DNA of 64,000 bases from Phymatolithon calcareum (GCA_977006965.1 OZ345381.1:124001-188000), one strand, 5' to 3'; shown: positions 31,804 through 42,232, counted from the stretch's first letter. The notes: generated from the letters alone by a model not told the origin. A program made the numbers and translations.

Positions 31804-32743
31804 TTGTTATACGCGGCGAGTGGAGAAGTATAAACGTAAACTAGCATATAATATATTTAGTTTTTTTCATTTATAATCGCTACAGTACAGTGACTTCTAA
31901 GTGTAGACACGCAATATTGCAGGGGTGTAATGAACGACATTATCACCATCGACCTAGGAGCTCTATAACGGCTCCTTGTGATCTATCCACCGACACTGAC
32001 AACACAGTATCGTGAACGACTCTTCCAAGAGGAACAAACGGATTTATCGCAGACGTAGACTAACACTCAACGTAATATTAGTCTAGCGTCGGTTAGTGCC
32101 CCCCCTTTTTGCAGGGTGTGCAATCGCTCGCCCCCGCCCTATTTAAGCGGCGATTCTGATCGCATCTTAGACAGAGGCATCGCATCACAGAGACATCACC
32201 CCTTTTCATGATAAACTCCAACCCTTATCTTTTCACTCCCAGTGATTACATAAGCCTCTGTTTCTTAACAATTGTAGGTCGTCAAAAATAATAGCACCAC
32301 TCTATATTCCAATTTCACGATAATGTAGATGTCTTTCATTTACATTAGAGAGAAAACAAACGATTGGTCTTCACTATGTAACTGTCTTCAAAGTGGAGAT
32401 CTAATCAGTAGACTACTTTTGTCTAACGTTTAGCACAGCCTCTCTTTCGAAGCTGTGTCTATCAATCGGTGCTGCATATACAAACCTTTCACCTTACTAT
32501 CCATCTCTTTGACAAGATGAAGCCGTATGGGTCGATGTTTGGGAAAGCTCTATAGGCCAGCTGGAAGCAAAGGTTCATTACCACTACTGTATGTCCAGTT
32601 TACAGTCAGACAGGAAGTGCGCACTCCATTTTCTACATTCACCCACATGTGGAGTAAAGCTAAAATTGGTCAATTTCGGGCTTTCACCTCGAGAAGAGGA
32701 CATCACAGACGTGTCGGTGTTGGCTAAGAGAGTGTAATATCAT

Positions 32744-32802
32744 CAAGTTCCACTACGGCACGACAGTATGATATCATGATGACTGTGCCATAGTGGAACT
32801 TG
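32744..32802. repeat. Hairpin, 21-bp arms
   Basis: caagttccactacggcac pairs with gtgccatagtggaacttg (one mismatch), with agt/act extending the stem around a tat-rich loop containing gatatc. Confidence 0.85.
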
Positions 32803-33314
32803 AAAATTTAAAACAGCAGAATTTGGCTTATCTTCGGGCACTGTACAAAACAGCTAACTACTGTACAGTATTAATTTACACGAGCGCATCCCACGTGTAA
32901 ATTACTGTTCACAGCTCTTCTAGATAGTTGCCTCTTTCTCCACGGCAGGGGCCCAGGTACTACTGAATCATAAAAACAATAACCATACACTGTGTACGCA
33001 GCATCACCGACACAACAAAATTTCGTTCCGTTTTGATCAAAGAGCTCCCATTGGACTCACCGGTTCATGACGGTCCTCGGGCGGCACACGACCGGCGAGA
33101 TTGGGAATCGCTCCAGCCCCGATTCGTATCAGAAATAGAGCGGATTCGAAAATTACTACGATTTCCGAATGTTGTATTTTCTTTGTCGGCCACTCAGCAC
33201 TTGATACCCGTCTCAACACGTGCTGCACACTGCACTAGCTGAAGATTGAGTATGGTTTCGTAGCCACGTACAATGTATTGTTGAGGTGGACAGAGCGCTG
33301 ACGTCCGCCACAAG

Positions 33315-33321
33315 TATAAAA
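33315..33321 (+). promoter_or_regulatory. TATA box of malectin-Kelch gene 2
   Basis: TATAAAA lies 118 bp upstream of ATG 33433, the same spacing as in Kelch gene 1, with the same gagattgggaatcgctcca block upstream (about 33097). Confidence 0.7.
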
Positions 33322-33432
33322 CCGTCTTTCGCTGTTACCGAACAGACCATTCCACCCGCTCACGATTACCACATCCGGGAATCTGTGCACAAGTCCTTCG
33401 CCAGCAACCAGGCGGTATCATTTCTCACCACC

Positions 33433-35022
33433 ATGCGCCTAACTTCTCTTCTGGTTCTCGCGACCGTTCTTTCTGTCTCCTCCGCACAAAACTGGAAAAT
33501 TAACTGCGGTGGGAACGCCCTCTCCGGCTATGTCGCCGATAGCAAGTCGCTTCACTCTCAGTCAGGCTCCAGTGTTGGTTCATTCTCCCGCAAGCCAGCA
33601 GGTGCCACCAACACTGTGTACGCCACCCACAGCTTTGCAAAGAACCGCAAGGACCTCGTCTACTCGCTCGATGTCCCGTCAGGATTTTACACCGTTAAGC
33701 TCCTGTTTGCAGAGAATTGGGGCGGGGTCGCTAAGGTTCGTGGACGTGTAATGAATGTCGACATCAACGGTGAAAGAGTCGCCACTGACCTGGACGTCTG
33801 GGTCGCCGCTGGTCGCAAGCTGTACACCCCGTACAACATTGATCGTTCTGGCTTCCAACCTAGTAACGGCAAAATCACTATTCGTATCTCCCCTGTTATC
33901 CAGAATGCCTACATCTCCGGCATCGAAATCACTCAAAGTAGTGGTCAGGGCAACGCCGATCCTACGCGTTCCCCAACCTCCACCCCTTCCAGTGTTTCTA
34001 TTCCGTCTACGCCTTCCCCAACCCCCAGCCCTGTCAGTGTTTCTATTCCGTCCACTTCTGGTTCTGGTTCTGGTTCATGGCGCACCATTTCCACCAAAGG
34101 AGCGCTGAAGAAGCGTCACGAGGCATGTGCAGTCATGGTCGCCGGTAAGGTTTATCTTATCGGTGGGCGCCGGGGCAAACGAACTGTTGACGTCTACACT
34201 CCAGCCACCAAGACGTGGACTTCGAAAAAGAAAGCACCCAACGAAATGCATCACATGCAGTGCGCGGTATACAATAACCGATACATCTACATTGCCAGTG
34301 CATGGCACGGCGGTTTCCCCGAAGAAAAAACTCATGATAGCACCTTTGTGTACGACACCACAGACGACTCATGGAGCACTAAGACGGGTCTCGGTGATCG
34401 TGCGCGCGGTGGTGGTGCGGCTGCATTTTATAAGGGCAAGCTCTACCTTGCGATGGGAAACCGTGGAGGCCATGGTTCTCAAGCGACTACACTTGGTGAA
34501 TTCGATGTGTACGACCCTGAGACAGACGTGTGGTCCGCTTTACCCACTGCACCTGACGCACGGGACCATGTTGGAGGCGGGATCATCGGAGACTATTTCT
34601 GTATTGCCGGTGGACGAAATGGGGGCGTGGATGATTTCTGGAAGAAGCCTGTTACTCGCATTAATTGCTATAACTTCAAAAGTGGCAAGTGGGAACGAAA
34701 GGCACATCTTCCTGAAGGTCGTGCCGGTGCGGCCACTGGCACTACCTGTGAAGGACTGCTCATGATTGCAGGTGGTGAGGGTATCCCACCGGGAGAGAAG
34801 GGAAAGGCATTCGATCGAGTTGATCTTTATGACGTTACAACGAATACGTTCCGGGAACCGTCTTTCCTGAAGCAGGGGCGTCATGGTACCGGACTGGCAA
34901 TTTCTGACTGCTCATGTGGAAACATTTATTATCCAAGTGGATCAGGCAGTCTGGGTGGAAACAAAGAATTGACGACGACGGAGGTGTGGCAGATGAGTGG
35001 CGGAACCCAGGATAATTGCTAG
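33433..35022 (+). CDS. Secreted malectin-Kelch protein
   Basis: The protein has 529 residues from ATG 33433, preceded by CACCACC and starting a signal peptide (MRLTSLLVLATVLSVSSA). Residues about 20-165 are a malectin-type carbohydrate-binding domain: WKINCGGNALSGYVADS, FAKNRKDLVYSL, GFYTVKLLFAENWGG, and the ITIRISPV...AYISGIEI end. A Ser/Thr/Pro linker of about 45 residues with repeated SVSIPST follows. The rest (about 218-529) is a Kelch propeller almost identical to that of the gene at 27363. Malectin domains bind glycans in the ER or at the wall, so a secreted sugar-binding protein is likely. A longer frame upstream uses no ATG in a sensible context and runs through the TATA box. Confidence 0.9.
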   Translation: MRLTSLLVLATVLSVSSAQNWKINCGGNALSGYVADSKSLHSQSGSSVGSFSRKPAGATNTVYATHSFAKNRKDLVYSLDVPSGFYTVKLLFAENWGGVAKVRGRVMNVDINGERVATDLDVWVAAGRKLYTPYNIDRSGFQPSNGKITIRISPVIQNAYISGIEITQSSGQGNADPTRSPTSTPSSVSIPSTPSPTPSPVSVSIPSTSGSGSGSWRTISTKGALKKRHEACAVMVAGKVYLIGGRRGKRTVDVYTPATKTWTSKKKAPNEMHHMQCAVYNNRYIYIASAWHGGFPEEKTHDSTFVYDTTDDSWSTKTGLGDRARGGGAAAFYKGKLYLAMGNRGGHGSQATTLGEFDVYDPETDVWSALPTAPDARDHVGGGIIGDYFCIAGGRNGGVDDFWKKPVTRINCYNFKSGKWERKAHLPEGRAGAATGTTCEGLLMIAGGEGIPPGEKGKAFDRVDLYDVTTNTFREPSFLKQGRHGTGLAISDCSCGNIYYPSGSGSLGGNKELTTTEVWQMSGGTQDNC

Positions 35023-36137
35023 TCTGTATATTTCTTATTGCAATCACTATTAAAATAGTCTCAAAAGTCTAATATTGTATACGTTGAAGATTTACAAAGC
35101 GAATAGATTTCCTCGCAAGAGACAATTTGCGCTTACTTAAGAACATTTTACAGTACATAATAACACACTGCAGCATGCTGCCCACTCTTCGTATGGAAAC
35201 CGTTGCAGTATAATCAATGCTTTTATCGTACCAAATGCAATTGAAGACATTTCTGTCAGGGTCGTCCCGATCGGTGATGTCGGGTTGAGAGACTGACTAG
35301 AATGAGTTTGGGATAATCGGCCTTATGGTCCAGGTGCGCTTATCGGGGACGATTGCGATAGAGGCCGCCAAAGGCGTGAGCGCTATCGCGATAATGATTC
35401 CTTTGTCTGTAAAGATTCAGGGGGGTTGTTTGTTTGTTTATTGCAGGTTATTCGAATTACACAAAGTGTACATTATTCAACATCTAGGGGTCCTCTAAAT
35501 GTTCCTGATATGGATCCATTCCTGGTACTCGCGTATCTGCTTCGCGCTAGTACTGCTGCACACCACTCCACGGCGACATCCGTGTGCCCTTTGCGGAACG
35601 TTAATTCTTTTCTTGCTTGTGACAGGACTCGAACCGGCGACCTCAACATTCCTGCCTGTATCATACCGAAATATGCGCACAGGTGCGCGGGGGTTTAATG
35701 AGGTGTAGGTTCTTCTTGTCTTGGCTTCCTTGTTCTACGTATCCTATTGTCTCTTACAGGCAAGTCCTCCCTCTTTGAATTCTACTCTTGTATCTACATT
35801 TGGTTACCACTGCTTGGGGCGTGTTGTAGCCGCTTCAGGAACATTGGCCACATCCCGTTTGGGGCACAGGAATATGCTTGTGCTCCTTTTGGGTGCCGTG
35901 CATACCACCGATTCAAGTGCATGCATATGCACTTGGAGTACAGTGCAAATAGTGCACTCGATGTTACTTGCGATGTACTTGGATGAACCGACACTTTTGA
36001 ACAATTGAGGTGTGTGCAAAGCAATGCTTCAATTTAAAATTTTTTGGTCTTTCACTCATGTACAACAATCAGCTTGGGCCAAGATCCGGTAGGATTGCAC
36101 TGACGCAAGTTGCTCGAAATAGTTATGCCATCACATC
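35023..36137. other. Intergenic, no gene recognised
   Basis: Only overlapping short frames. Around 35620-35665 the minus strand contains a tRNA T-arm-like string (ccggttcgagtcc), but the acceptor arms do not pair. Short palindromic motifs (agtgcatgcatatgcact) occur near 35917-35938. Confidence 0.45.
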
Positions 36138-36313
36138 ATTACAGCGCGAAGGACTGTGCTCATTATTTCTGCGCACATGGTTTTGCATACGTGTCGGCCT
36201 GTGGCAGACATACAGTATTCTGTATCATATCCATATTTTGTCTGCCCCCAGTCCGACACGTATGCAAAACCGTGTGCGCAGAACTAGTGAGCACAGCACC
36301 TCGCGCTGTAATG
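36138..36313. repeat. Foldback element, arms about 72 bp
   Basis: The left arm (36138-36213) and right arm (36238-36313) are complementary over almost their full length, sharing gcatacgtgtcgg, tgtgctca and ttacagcgcga blocks with a few mismatches and a loop of about 25 bp. It encodes nothing. It looks like a foldback MITE or a local inverted duplication. Confidence 0.85.
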
Positions 36314-36380
36314 TCAACGGCTTATCATTTCCGCGTGTTTCCGTGATGCGCATAATCATGACGATACTGTGTTGACAATA

Positions 36381-36802
36381 CAGTCAGGCCTCGATAAATG
36401 AATGGGCAATGTGGAATGGTCCAATATTCTCAAAATCGAGGTTATTCTCAAGTCGAATTTTGGATCATAAGTTTTGGATCACACGTGTGCCGAACAGTAG
36501 CTTTACACCACTGTGTCAACTTTTACTGTATGTACTGTACTGTATGCCAATGGCAGGAGAAACATGAAAAGTACTTACAGTATTCTACGAGTGAGGATAT
36601 GCTCCGTGTACGCCAAACAAAATTATAACAAAATTTAAGGTATGCCTCGTAACCTCGAACATGAAAAAATCCCCCTATCAAATATTCTAGAATCCTTTAA
36701 TTTTCGTTAAATTTAGGCGGATACTGTATTCGTGGAGCACCCGATTATGCTGATAACCGAGGTTATTCTAAAAAAGAGGTTCCATTTATCGAGGTCTGAC
36801 TG
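36381..36802 (-). mobile_element. MITE, pogo/Tigger type, copy 2
   Basis: The element is 422 bp with CAGTCAG(A/G)CCTCGATAAAT termini and TA on both sides (36379-36380, 36803-36804). Internal sequence matches 13621-14018 in inverse orientation, with a small extra tactgta-rich insertion. Confidence 0.85.
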
Positions 36803-36920
36803 TACTCATGATGAGAGCAGAGAGTCTAATAAATCAATTAATTTATTGGCATTTTCTAAATCATTCTGGAGTCATCATAAAGTTAGAATGAAATTACTGT
36901 ATACAACACAGCGTGATCAT

Positions 36921-36943
36921 CAGGGGAGCGTAATGCTCCCCTG
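36921..36943 (-). repeat. Hairpin immediately 3' of the Kelch gene 3 stop
   Basis: caggggagc pairs with gctcccctg across a 5-nt loop, one base beyond the stop codon of the minus-strand gene at 36945-38453. It could fold in the 3' UTR; a role is speculative. Confidence 0.7.
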
Positions 36944-36944
36944 C

Positions 36945-38453
36945 TCAACACTTGCGAGCAATTCCATCAGAAGACCAAACCTCTGTAGTATTCAACTCGG
37001 GGCCTCCGCCAGTATTTCCGGCTCCGGACGGGATGTACACATTCCCGCAACTGCAATCCGCAACCGCGACCCCGCTCCCATGTCGCGCTTCACGCATGTA
37101 CACTGGCTTCAAGAACCGATCCGAGTCGACGTCATACAGATCCACCCTTGAAAACGCCTTGCCCGTTCCGTTGGGTGGGATTCCCTCACCCCCGGCAACC
37201 ATGAGTAGTCCCTGGCATGTTACGCCCGTCGACGCACCCGCGCGACCTTCAGGAATGCTCGCACGTCGCTCCCATTTACCGGTGCGGAAGTTGTAGCAAT
37301 TCACAGGTCTGATTGGGGTGCGTAGCGCATCCGCGGACCCACCGTCGCGACCTCCAGCAATACATAATCGATCTCCGATGATTCCACCACCTGTGTGATC
37401 ACGGGCATCGGGCGCTGGCGGAAGTGCCTTCCACGTCTTGTTTACGGGATCGTATTCGTCAAACTCTGCGAGTGTCGTCGCATGCGCGCCATGTCCGCCT
37501 CGGTTGCCCATTGCCAGGTACAGTTTTCCTTTGTATTCTGCAAATGCCCCGCCGCCTCGAGCTCGTTTTCCAAGCCCGGGTGCAGTTGACCATGCATCCG
37601 TAACCGTGTCATAGATGAATGTTTTGTTGTGTGTTTTCTCAAACGGCCATCCACCATACCACGCGCCGCCAATATAGACATATCGATTCTTATACGCCAC
37701 ACACTGCATGTGATTCATTTCCTCCTCTGGCGCGCCGCGTGATTCCCATATTCCAGTGACAGGGTCGTATACGTCAACCGGGCGAGTGCCGCGCCCGCCA
37801 ATTAAATACACCTTTCCTGCCACCATTACTGCGCATGCCTCGTGTCGCGCGGCCGGGTTGCCGATTGTGACGGCCGTGTGGAAGCTCCCAGAGCCTTTCA
37901 AAACTGGTTCGCTACTCTCGTCTGCACGGGTGCTCAGGCCGGCAGTACGATAGATGTGAATTCCTGAGATGAAGGGATTTCCTGTGACGCTGGTGATCCG
38001 AATGTCGATTTCGCCCATTTGTGGGACGACGGAATTGCTTGTGAGGACGACTGGTGCATATAGTTTGCGGCCAGATTGTGTCCACACGTCGAGATTCGAG
38101 GATATGCGCACTCCGTTAATGGAGACGTTCAAAACACGGGCACCCTTGCGAGCTGCACCTGGCCAGTTCTCGGCAAATTTGAGCTGGACAGTGTACGTGC
38201 CGTTCGGAGGAGGACTGAAAGTGTAGACCAGATCTTTTGCTGTTGTCCAACTGTGCGAGTCGTAGACGGAGGCTTTGAATGACGAGGAGCTATATTTACC
38301 GACCCATGCTGATGTCATGGAATAGAACTCCGGGTTGTCTGCGATAATGCCACCAGGCAGAGCACTGCCTCCGCAGTTGACCTTGAGACATGCCGTGCCA
38401 AAGGAAATGGCGGTTGCCAGTATCAACACGATGAGGATGGTTTGTTGCGACAT
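36945..38453 (-). CDS. Secreted malectin-Kelch protein, diverged paralogue
   Basis: The protein has 502 residues from the ATG at 38453, chosen because it opens a signal peptide (MSQQTILIVLILATAISFG) and a TATA box lies 84 bp upstream. The malectin domain runs from LKVNCGGSALPGGIIADN to FISGIHIYRTAG. The linker is short (STRADESSEPVLKGSG). The Kelch propeller follows: MVAGKVYLIGGRG, NRYVYIGGAWYGG, GKLYLAMGNRGG, GDRLCIAGGRDGG and CQGLLMVAGGEG, with a conserved Cys tail (VADCSCGNVYIPSG). It is clearly related to the two genes at 27363 and 33433, lies on the opposite strand, and is more diverged. It probably keeps the ancestral two-domain form. No intron. Confidence 0.9.
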   Translation of the reverse strand: MSQQTILIVLILATAISFGTACLKVNCGGSALPGGIIADNPEFYSMTSAWVGKYSSSSFKASVYDSHSWTTAKDLVYTFSPPPNGTYTVQLKFAENWPGAARKGARVLNVSINGVRISSNLDVWTQSGRKLYAPVVLTSNSVVPQMGEIDIRITSVTGNPFISGIHIYRTAGLSTRADESSEPVLKGSGSFHTAVTIGNPAARHEACAVMVAGKVYLIGGRGTRPVDVYDPVTGIWESRGAPEEEMNHMQCVAYKNRYVYIGGAWYGGWPFEKTHNKTFIYDTVTDAWSTAPGLGKRARGGGAFAEYKGKLYLAMGNRGGHGAHATTLAEFDEYDPVNKTWKALPPAPDARDHTGGGIIGDRLCIAGGRDGGSADALRTPIRPVNCYNFRTGKWERRASIPEGRAGASTGVTCQGLLMVAGGEGIPPNGTGKAFSRVDLYDVDSDRFLKPVYMREARHGSGVAVADCSCGNVYIPSGAGNTGGGPELNTTEVWSSDGIARKC

Positions 38454-38536
38454 GTTTGTTAAATTTGGGAGAGAATTGTCAAGTGGTTTACCTCTGATGA
38501 CCAAGGAATGCACGGGATGCTGCCTAGTGCTATGTG

Positions 38537-38543
38537 CTTTATA
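38537..38543 (-). promoter_or_regulatory. TATA box of Kelch gene 3
   Basis: TATAAAG on the minus strand, 84 bp upstream of the ATG at 38453. Spacing is shorter than the 118 bp in the two plus-strand paralogues. Confidence 0.55.
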
Positions 38544-39057
38544 ATGTATATAGTCCACAAGACTGACGATGCATGAGGACTGTCGGTACACGGTTTCTCT
38601 ACAGTTAAACGTGGAGCACATGGAGGACAGCGGGATTTTTAACACTTACCGAATTGGACTGGAATTCCCTGCAGGCATGATGCAGGCACTTGACTCGTGT
38701 GCCTCCGATTCCTCAGGTCTTCGAGTGTCGGCATGAGCAACGGTCTGGAACGAAAAATTGCTATTTAAGGAGTCCGCGGTCCATCCATGGTCCATAATAT
38801 GGGGTTCTGGTTCATACTAGGCGGTCCGAGAATCATGAAAAATTTTTGTGGGTCGAAAAAATTTCCAATACTGTACGTGGCCTGCCGACCGCCTAGTTTG
38901 GAAGCATATTTGATCCGGTTGGAAGTGTTCCATCATCTCTTTATACAGTAGACTAGAACTATCCACACTTGCAAGTGCGCTCTCTGAATGGCTGTACACT
39001 GCTGTGCAAGTATACAGCCATGATGCTCATTTACACCTTAATTCACCACTTCGAATA

Positions 39058-39077
39058 GGATCCGGACATCCGGATCC
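39058..39077. repeat. Palindrome, 20 bp
   Basis: ggatccgg pairs with ccggatcc across acat. Confidence 0.85.
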
Positions 39078-40036
39078 GATTTCCACGGCGAAATTCATTC
39101 AATCCGAATCCAATCCACAAAATTTCCGTGACCTATCCATATTACGCGGTCCATGCGAATCCTGCTCGAATTACCACACTGAATGTGAATAATTTGTCTT
39201 GACCTAGCCCTAGCGTAAACTTTACAGGGCTTTTCGGCGAGTCGACGGGGAAGAGGAAGTCAATAATTGGCTATTGAGAAGCTTAACTCCACGTGGAGCT
39301 CGAAAACCTTGAGCTTTTCTCCCAGTCTCTAATTTGCACTGCAAGCCATGTTCTCGAGATGGATAAAACATTAAATTTTACTAAAGGATGCGACTCCCCA
39401 AATGATGAAGTCAGAAGGGACAATTTTAAAGCAGAAGCGCCCCACGGATCACTACCCCGCCTCACAAGCTGGATGCACAGCTTTCCAGCGTCAAGCCGGT
39501 GACACGTTAATTTTTATTAAATAAATTTTAGCTTTTAACTACTGCACGATGGGACACGGATCATCCGTGACGGAAGTCAATCCTGATGAATTAGAGTGAT
39601 GCACCTTTGCCAGCCAATTCTTGAGCGTTCTACTCGATCAAAAAAGAGTACTGTAATCTTTGTAATATGTATACAGTAATACTATCATTCAAGCACTCAG
39701 TGGCTCTCTTTTGAAAAAAGAGTTTTAATTCCTTTTTCTTAAGAGTGCCACTCATCACTATGATAGTGCTGAACTAGAAGCCCTCACAGGGGAAGGCTAC
39801 ATGGTGAGAAGGAACTGGATTGTATGCATTCTGAAGACATTCCGTCCCATTATGGAACTGTTCGCTGAAGTCCCGTGCGTCACATCAAGTCGACTCCATT
39901 TGACACGGCACTGCAGCGTATTCTTCTCCCTCGACATCTATTTCTCGGAGACGTTACTTCCGACCTGTGCTGTAAGTGGATAGCACAAACCGACAGTATA
40001 ATCCCTACAGTAGGTTCCGGCATTGCACTGGGTCGT

Positions 40037-40916
40037 GTCGTAGGCAAAGATGGTCCCAATTCAATTTATTGCAATGAATTGCAATTTTCTATTTATTGCA
40101 CGGAGTTTTAGCAACTGCAATTGTCATTGGAGCATAATTTCCAATTGCAATTCAAATTGGAGTCGTACCGTTTACTTTTAGCTGGCTTACAACAATGACA
40201 GGAAGCAAGGTTGGACCTGTATGCATTCAGTCGCATTCATTCAACACACCGAGGTCTAGTTTGGGTGGTTCGCGAGACACATATCACTTTTTGGTTTTCT
40301 GGCTGTTGGAGGGTCGACTTTGCGTGACCCTCTTTATGGTTTCTGACATCGGAGGAGGAATCACGAACCAGGGGAAAGGCCACGATGTGTAAGCATGTGG
40401 GGGTTGTGCACCGGCTGCGAGGGTTGACATTAGCCCGAGGGCATGATATTCAACCGAGGCGCAGCCGAGGTCCGAATATCATGGCCTGAGGGCGATTGTC
40501 ATCCCGAGAGTACGGTGCACAACACGCTTGTCAACCGGCTGAGAAACAAGTGGAAAATAAGGATTTCGTACGAGTGTCCTATCAAAGCTGCTATGTCATC
40601 CCTAGGGATGACATAGAAGCAATCAGTTGCAAGAGGAAGCCGATCATCGGCATGTCTACCCCCTCAGCCGGTTGACAAACGTCTATGTTCGGCGATACGT
40701 CGTCACCGAAGCATCAGAAAGGTTCCACATCTGCCAACATTGAACTTTCTCGAAGAATCCTGATTGCAGTTGGTATTGCGAGATGTACCTCAATTGCAAT
40801 AGGTATTGAGCGAAGTACCTCAATTGCAATTTGCGTACGAGAAATCCTATTGCTATTGATTGCTCCGCTGGAAGCAATAGCGAAAAATTGAATTGGGACA
40901 AACCCTAGTCCTACGG
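40037..40916. mobile_element. Putative foldback/MITE-like element with about 33-bp TIRs
   Basis: The left end (gtcgtaggcaaagatg then gtcccaattcaattt, 40037-40067) is matched in reverse complement by the right end (aaattgaattgggac then ...cctacggc, 40885-40916). Inside is a second inverted repeat at 40528-40681. No transposase and no clear target duplication were seen, so the call is tentative. Confidence 0.5.
40528..40681. repeat. Inverted repeat with a nested perfect palindrome
   Basis: cttgtcaaccggctgag near 40530 pairs with ctcagccggttgacaa near 40664. Between them a perfect 26-bp palindrome, ctatgtcatccct plus its complement, spans 40591-40616. Confidence 0.8.
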
Positions 40917-40959
40917 CCACTACTTCAGTGTAAGATAGCTTGTGGCCCTCAGTTCGCGG

Positions 40960-41097
40960 GTACCATGATCATCATGGTACGATAAAGCGCCCGTCTCCAT
41001 AATCCCTCTACGCGTAAATACAGTGGTGCAAGTCGAAATATCCACCAAGGGTTTGCAGATGCGTTCTACTTATTTTTAAAAAAATAAGTAGAAACGC
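40960..41097. repeat. Two palindromes
   Basis: gtaccatgatcatcatggtac spans 40960-40980. A second hairpin (gcgttctacttattttt with its near complement) spans 41061-41097. Confidence 0.82.
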
Positions 41098-41286
41098 CTC
41101 TACAAAAAAATCTACATTTCTGCTACTCCTGCACGATGGGGCCATATAAACTTCGCGTTGTCGAGTTCATGGAAATGAGCTGCTTTTGGTTTTCTTGCCC
41201 GTGCTCAGAGACCATTTTTATGCAGAACTTATTCTTCGTTGTATGTACTTGAAGAGCCCGTCACTGCCGATTTTCAACCCTCAATT

Positions 41287-41308
41287 TACTGTACTGTACA
41301 GTACAGTA
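41287..41308. repeat. Perfect 22-bp palindrome of the tactgta motif
   Basis: tactgtactgt followed by acagtacagta. The same tactgtac/gtacagta words recur at many intergenic sites in the window. Confidence 0.9.
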
Positions 41309-41920
41309 GAATTCACATGCGTTCTTTATGAGATGATCCGTGATGTGAGGAGTACGAGCGATTTGTGCACAATACCGTTACGCAAGTCATATTGCAGCAT
41401 TGGACTAACGGCAATTGTGATTTGTAAAGAGCTTACGTGTACCTTCTGATTTTAATCTCAAATTATAAGATTAGTATGATAAAACTCGGCTTCTGTGATA
41501 CCGATATTGAAATCAGTGGTTACAGATCCGCCAAGCTTACGCATGCAGTAAGACAGTTCTGTGTGGACAACATTCCTGTATTCATACAAATGCTCTGTCA
41601 GGGGCACAAGAAACATGTTTTCACACCGTCTACTTTTGTGTCATGCTAACATTTAATGCATGTCACGAATCCACATTCGTCACTCCTTCCTTATTACCGC
41701 ATGTGCCCGTGCCACCGATTGCCCGCGTCTGCACAATTCGCAGCGTCCGCCAAGCAGCAAGAAGGACTACGTCCTCTTGCAGCCCACGAAACACTTCTCC
41801 GCTACCGCCACGGCATACAACTGGGCGAGATAACCTTGTCAGCGCAAGTGACGTGCCTTGAGTTTCCCATTCCAAGCAATCGGACTGCCATGCAAAGACT
41901 TGTGGTCTGAAAGCGGCATC

Positions 41921-42232
41921 ATGAAGGTCGGCATGCTGCTGCCGCTGCTCGATCTCCAACGTCTCTGTGTACCGTACTATCCGTCATGGGAAGTGTTGCA
42001 TCGCATGCGCGCGTCGCAACTTCCGCGTGGCACGCCGGCCTTAGAAACTTTTGTCGACATGGGCGCATTCTACGACGAAGATGACTGTGACGATGACGAA
42101 CTCAAGATGCAATGTCGACTTCCCGGGCGCGCCCTTATATATTGTTGTCTGGCATGTGTGCTACTTTTAGGATTCATGCTCCATTTCGGGCAGCCGCGGA
42201 AGCCCATGTCTTTTGTGCGCGATGGCGTATAA
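41921..42232 (+). CDS. Small single-pass membrane protein (paralogue A)
   Basis: The protein has 103 residues from ATG 41921 (MKVGMLLPLLDLQRLCVP). The N-terminal half contains LPLLDLQRLCVPYYPSW and a hydrophilic acidic patch (DEDDCDDDE). A single transmembrane helix near the C-terminus (ALIYCCLACVLLLGFMLHFG) is followed by a short basic tail. It shares the pattern LP-x-LDL-x-x-x-x-VP-x-x-P-x-W, then RM and LP, with the convergent minus-strand gene at 42686-43069, plus the same one-helix C-terminal topology. Family unknown to me. The pairing supports a real gene. In-frame ATG 41858 upstream would add 21 residues. Confidence 0.6.
   Translation: MKVGMLLPLLDLQRLCVPYYPSWEVLHRMRASQLPRGTPALETFVDMGAFYDEDDCDDDELKMQCRLPGRALIYCCLACVLLLGFMLHFGQPRKPMSFVRDGV

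Larger units (their letters stand above)
28937..33314. other. Long intergenic region rich in hairpins
   Basis: No gene with a recognisable domain is seen in about 4.4 kb. The region holds at least six clear inverted repeats (listed separately). A TATTTAAG box follows a GC-rich stretch near 32140-32150, which could be a promoter or a solo-LTR remnant. The last 230 bp match the promoter block of Kelch gene 1. Confidence 0.5.
38544..41920. other. Intergenic region dominated by inverted repeats
   Basis: No gene with a recognisable domain. Palindromes and foldback structures are listed separately. An additional imperfect hairpin lies at about 39680-39768 (actatcat... with ...atgatagt). The stretch 40700-40880 has repeats of caattgcaat with gtacctcaattgcaat. 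Confidence 0.5.

Noticed and set aside
35600-35700. tRNA-like sequence on the minus strand (ccggttcgagtcc T-arm, with translation GLEPATS typical of reversed tRNA genes)
   Set aside because: The T stem has a mismatch and no 5' acceptor strand complementary to the 3' side lies at the right distance, so no cloverleaf can be drawn. At most a decayed tRNA-derived fragment.
38454-38645. Upstream extension of Kelch gene 3
   Set aside because: It would place 64 residues, and the TATA-like box, ahead of a clear signal peptide, so ATG 38453 is preferred.
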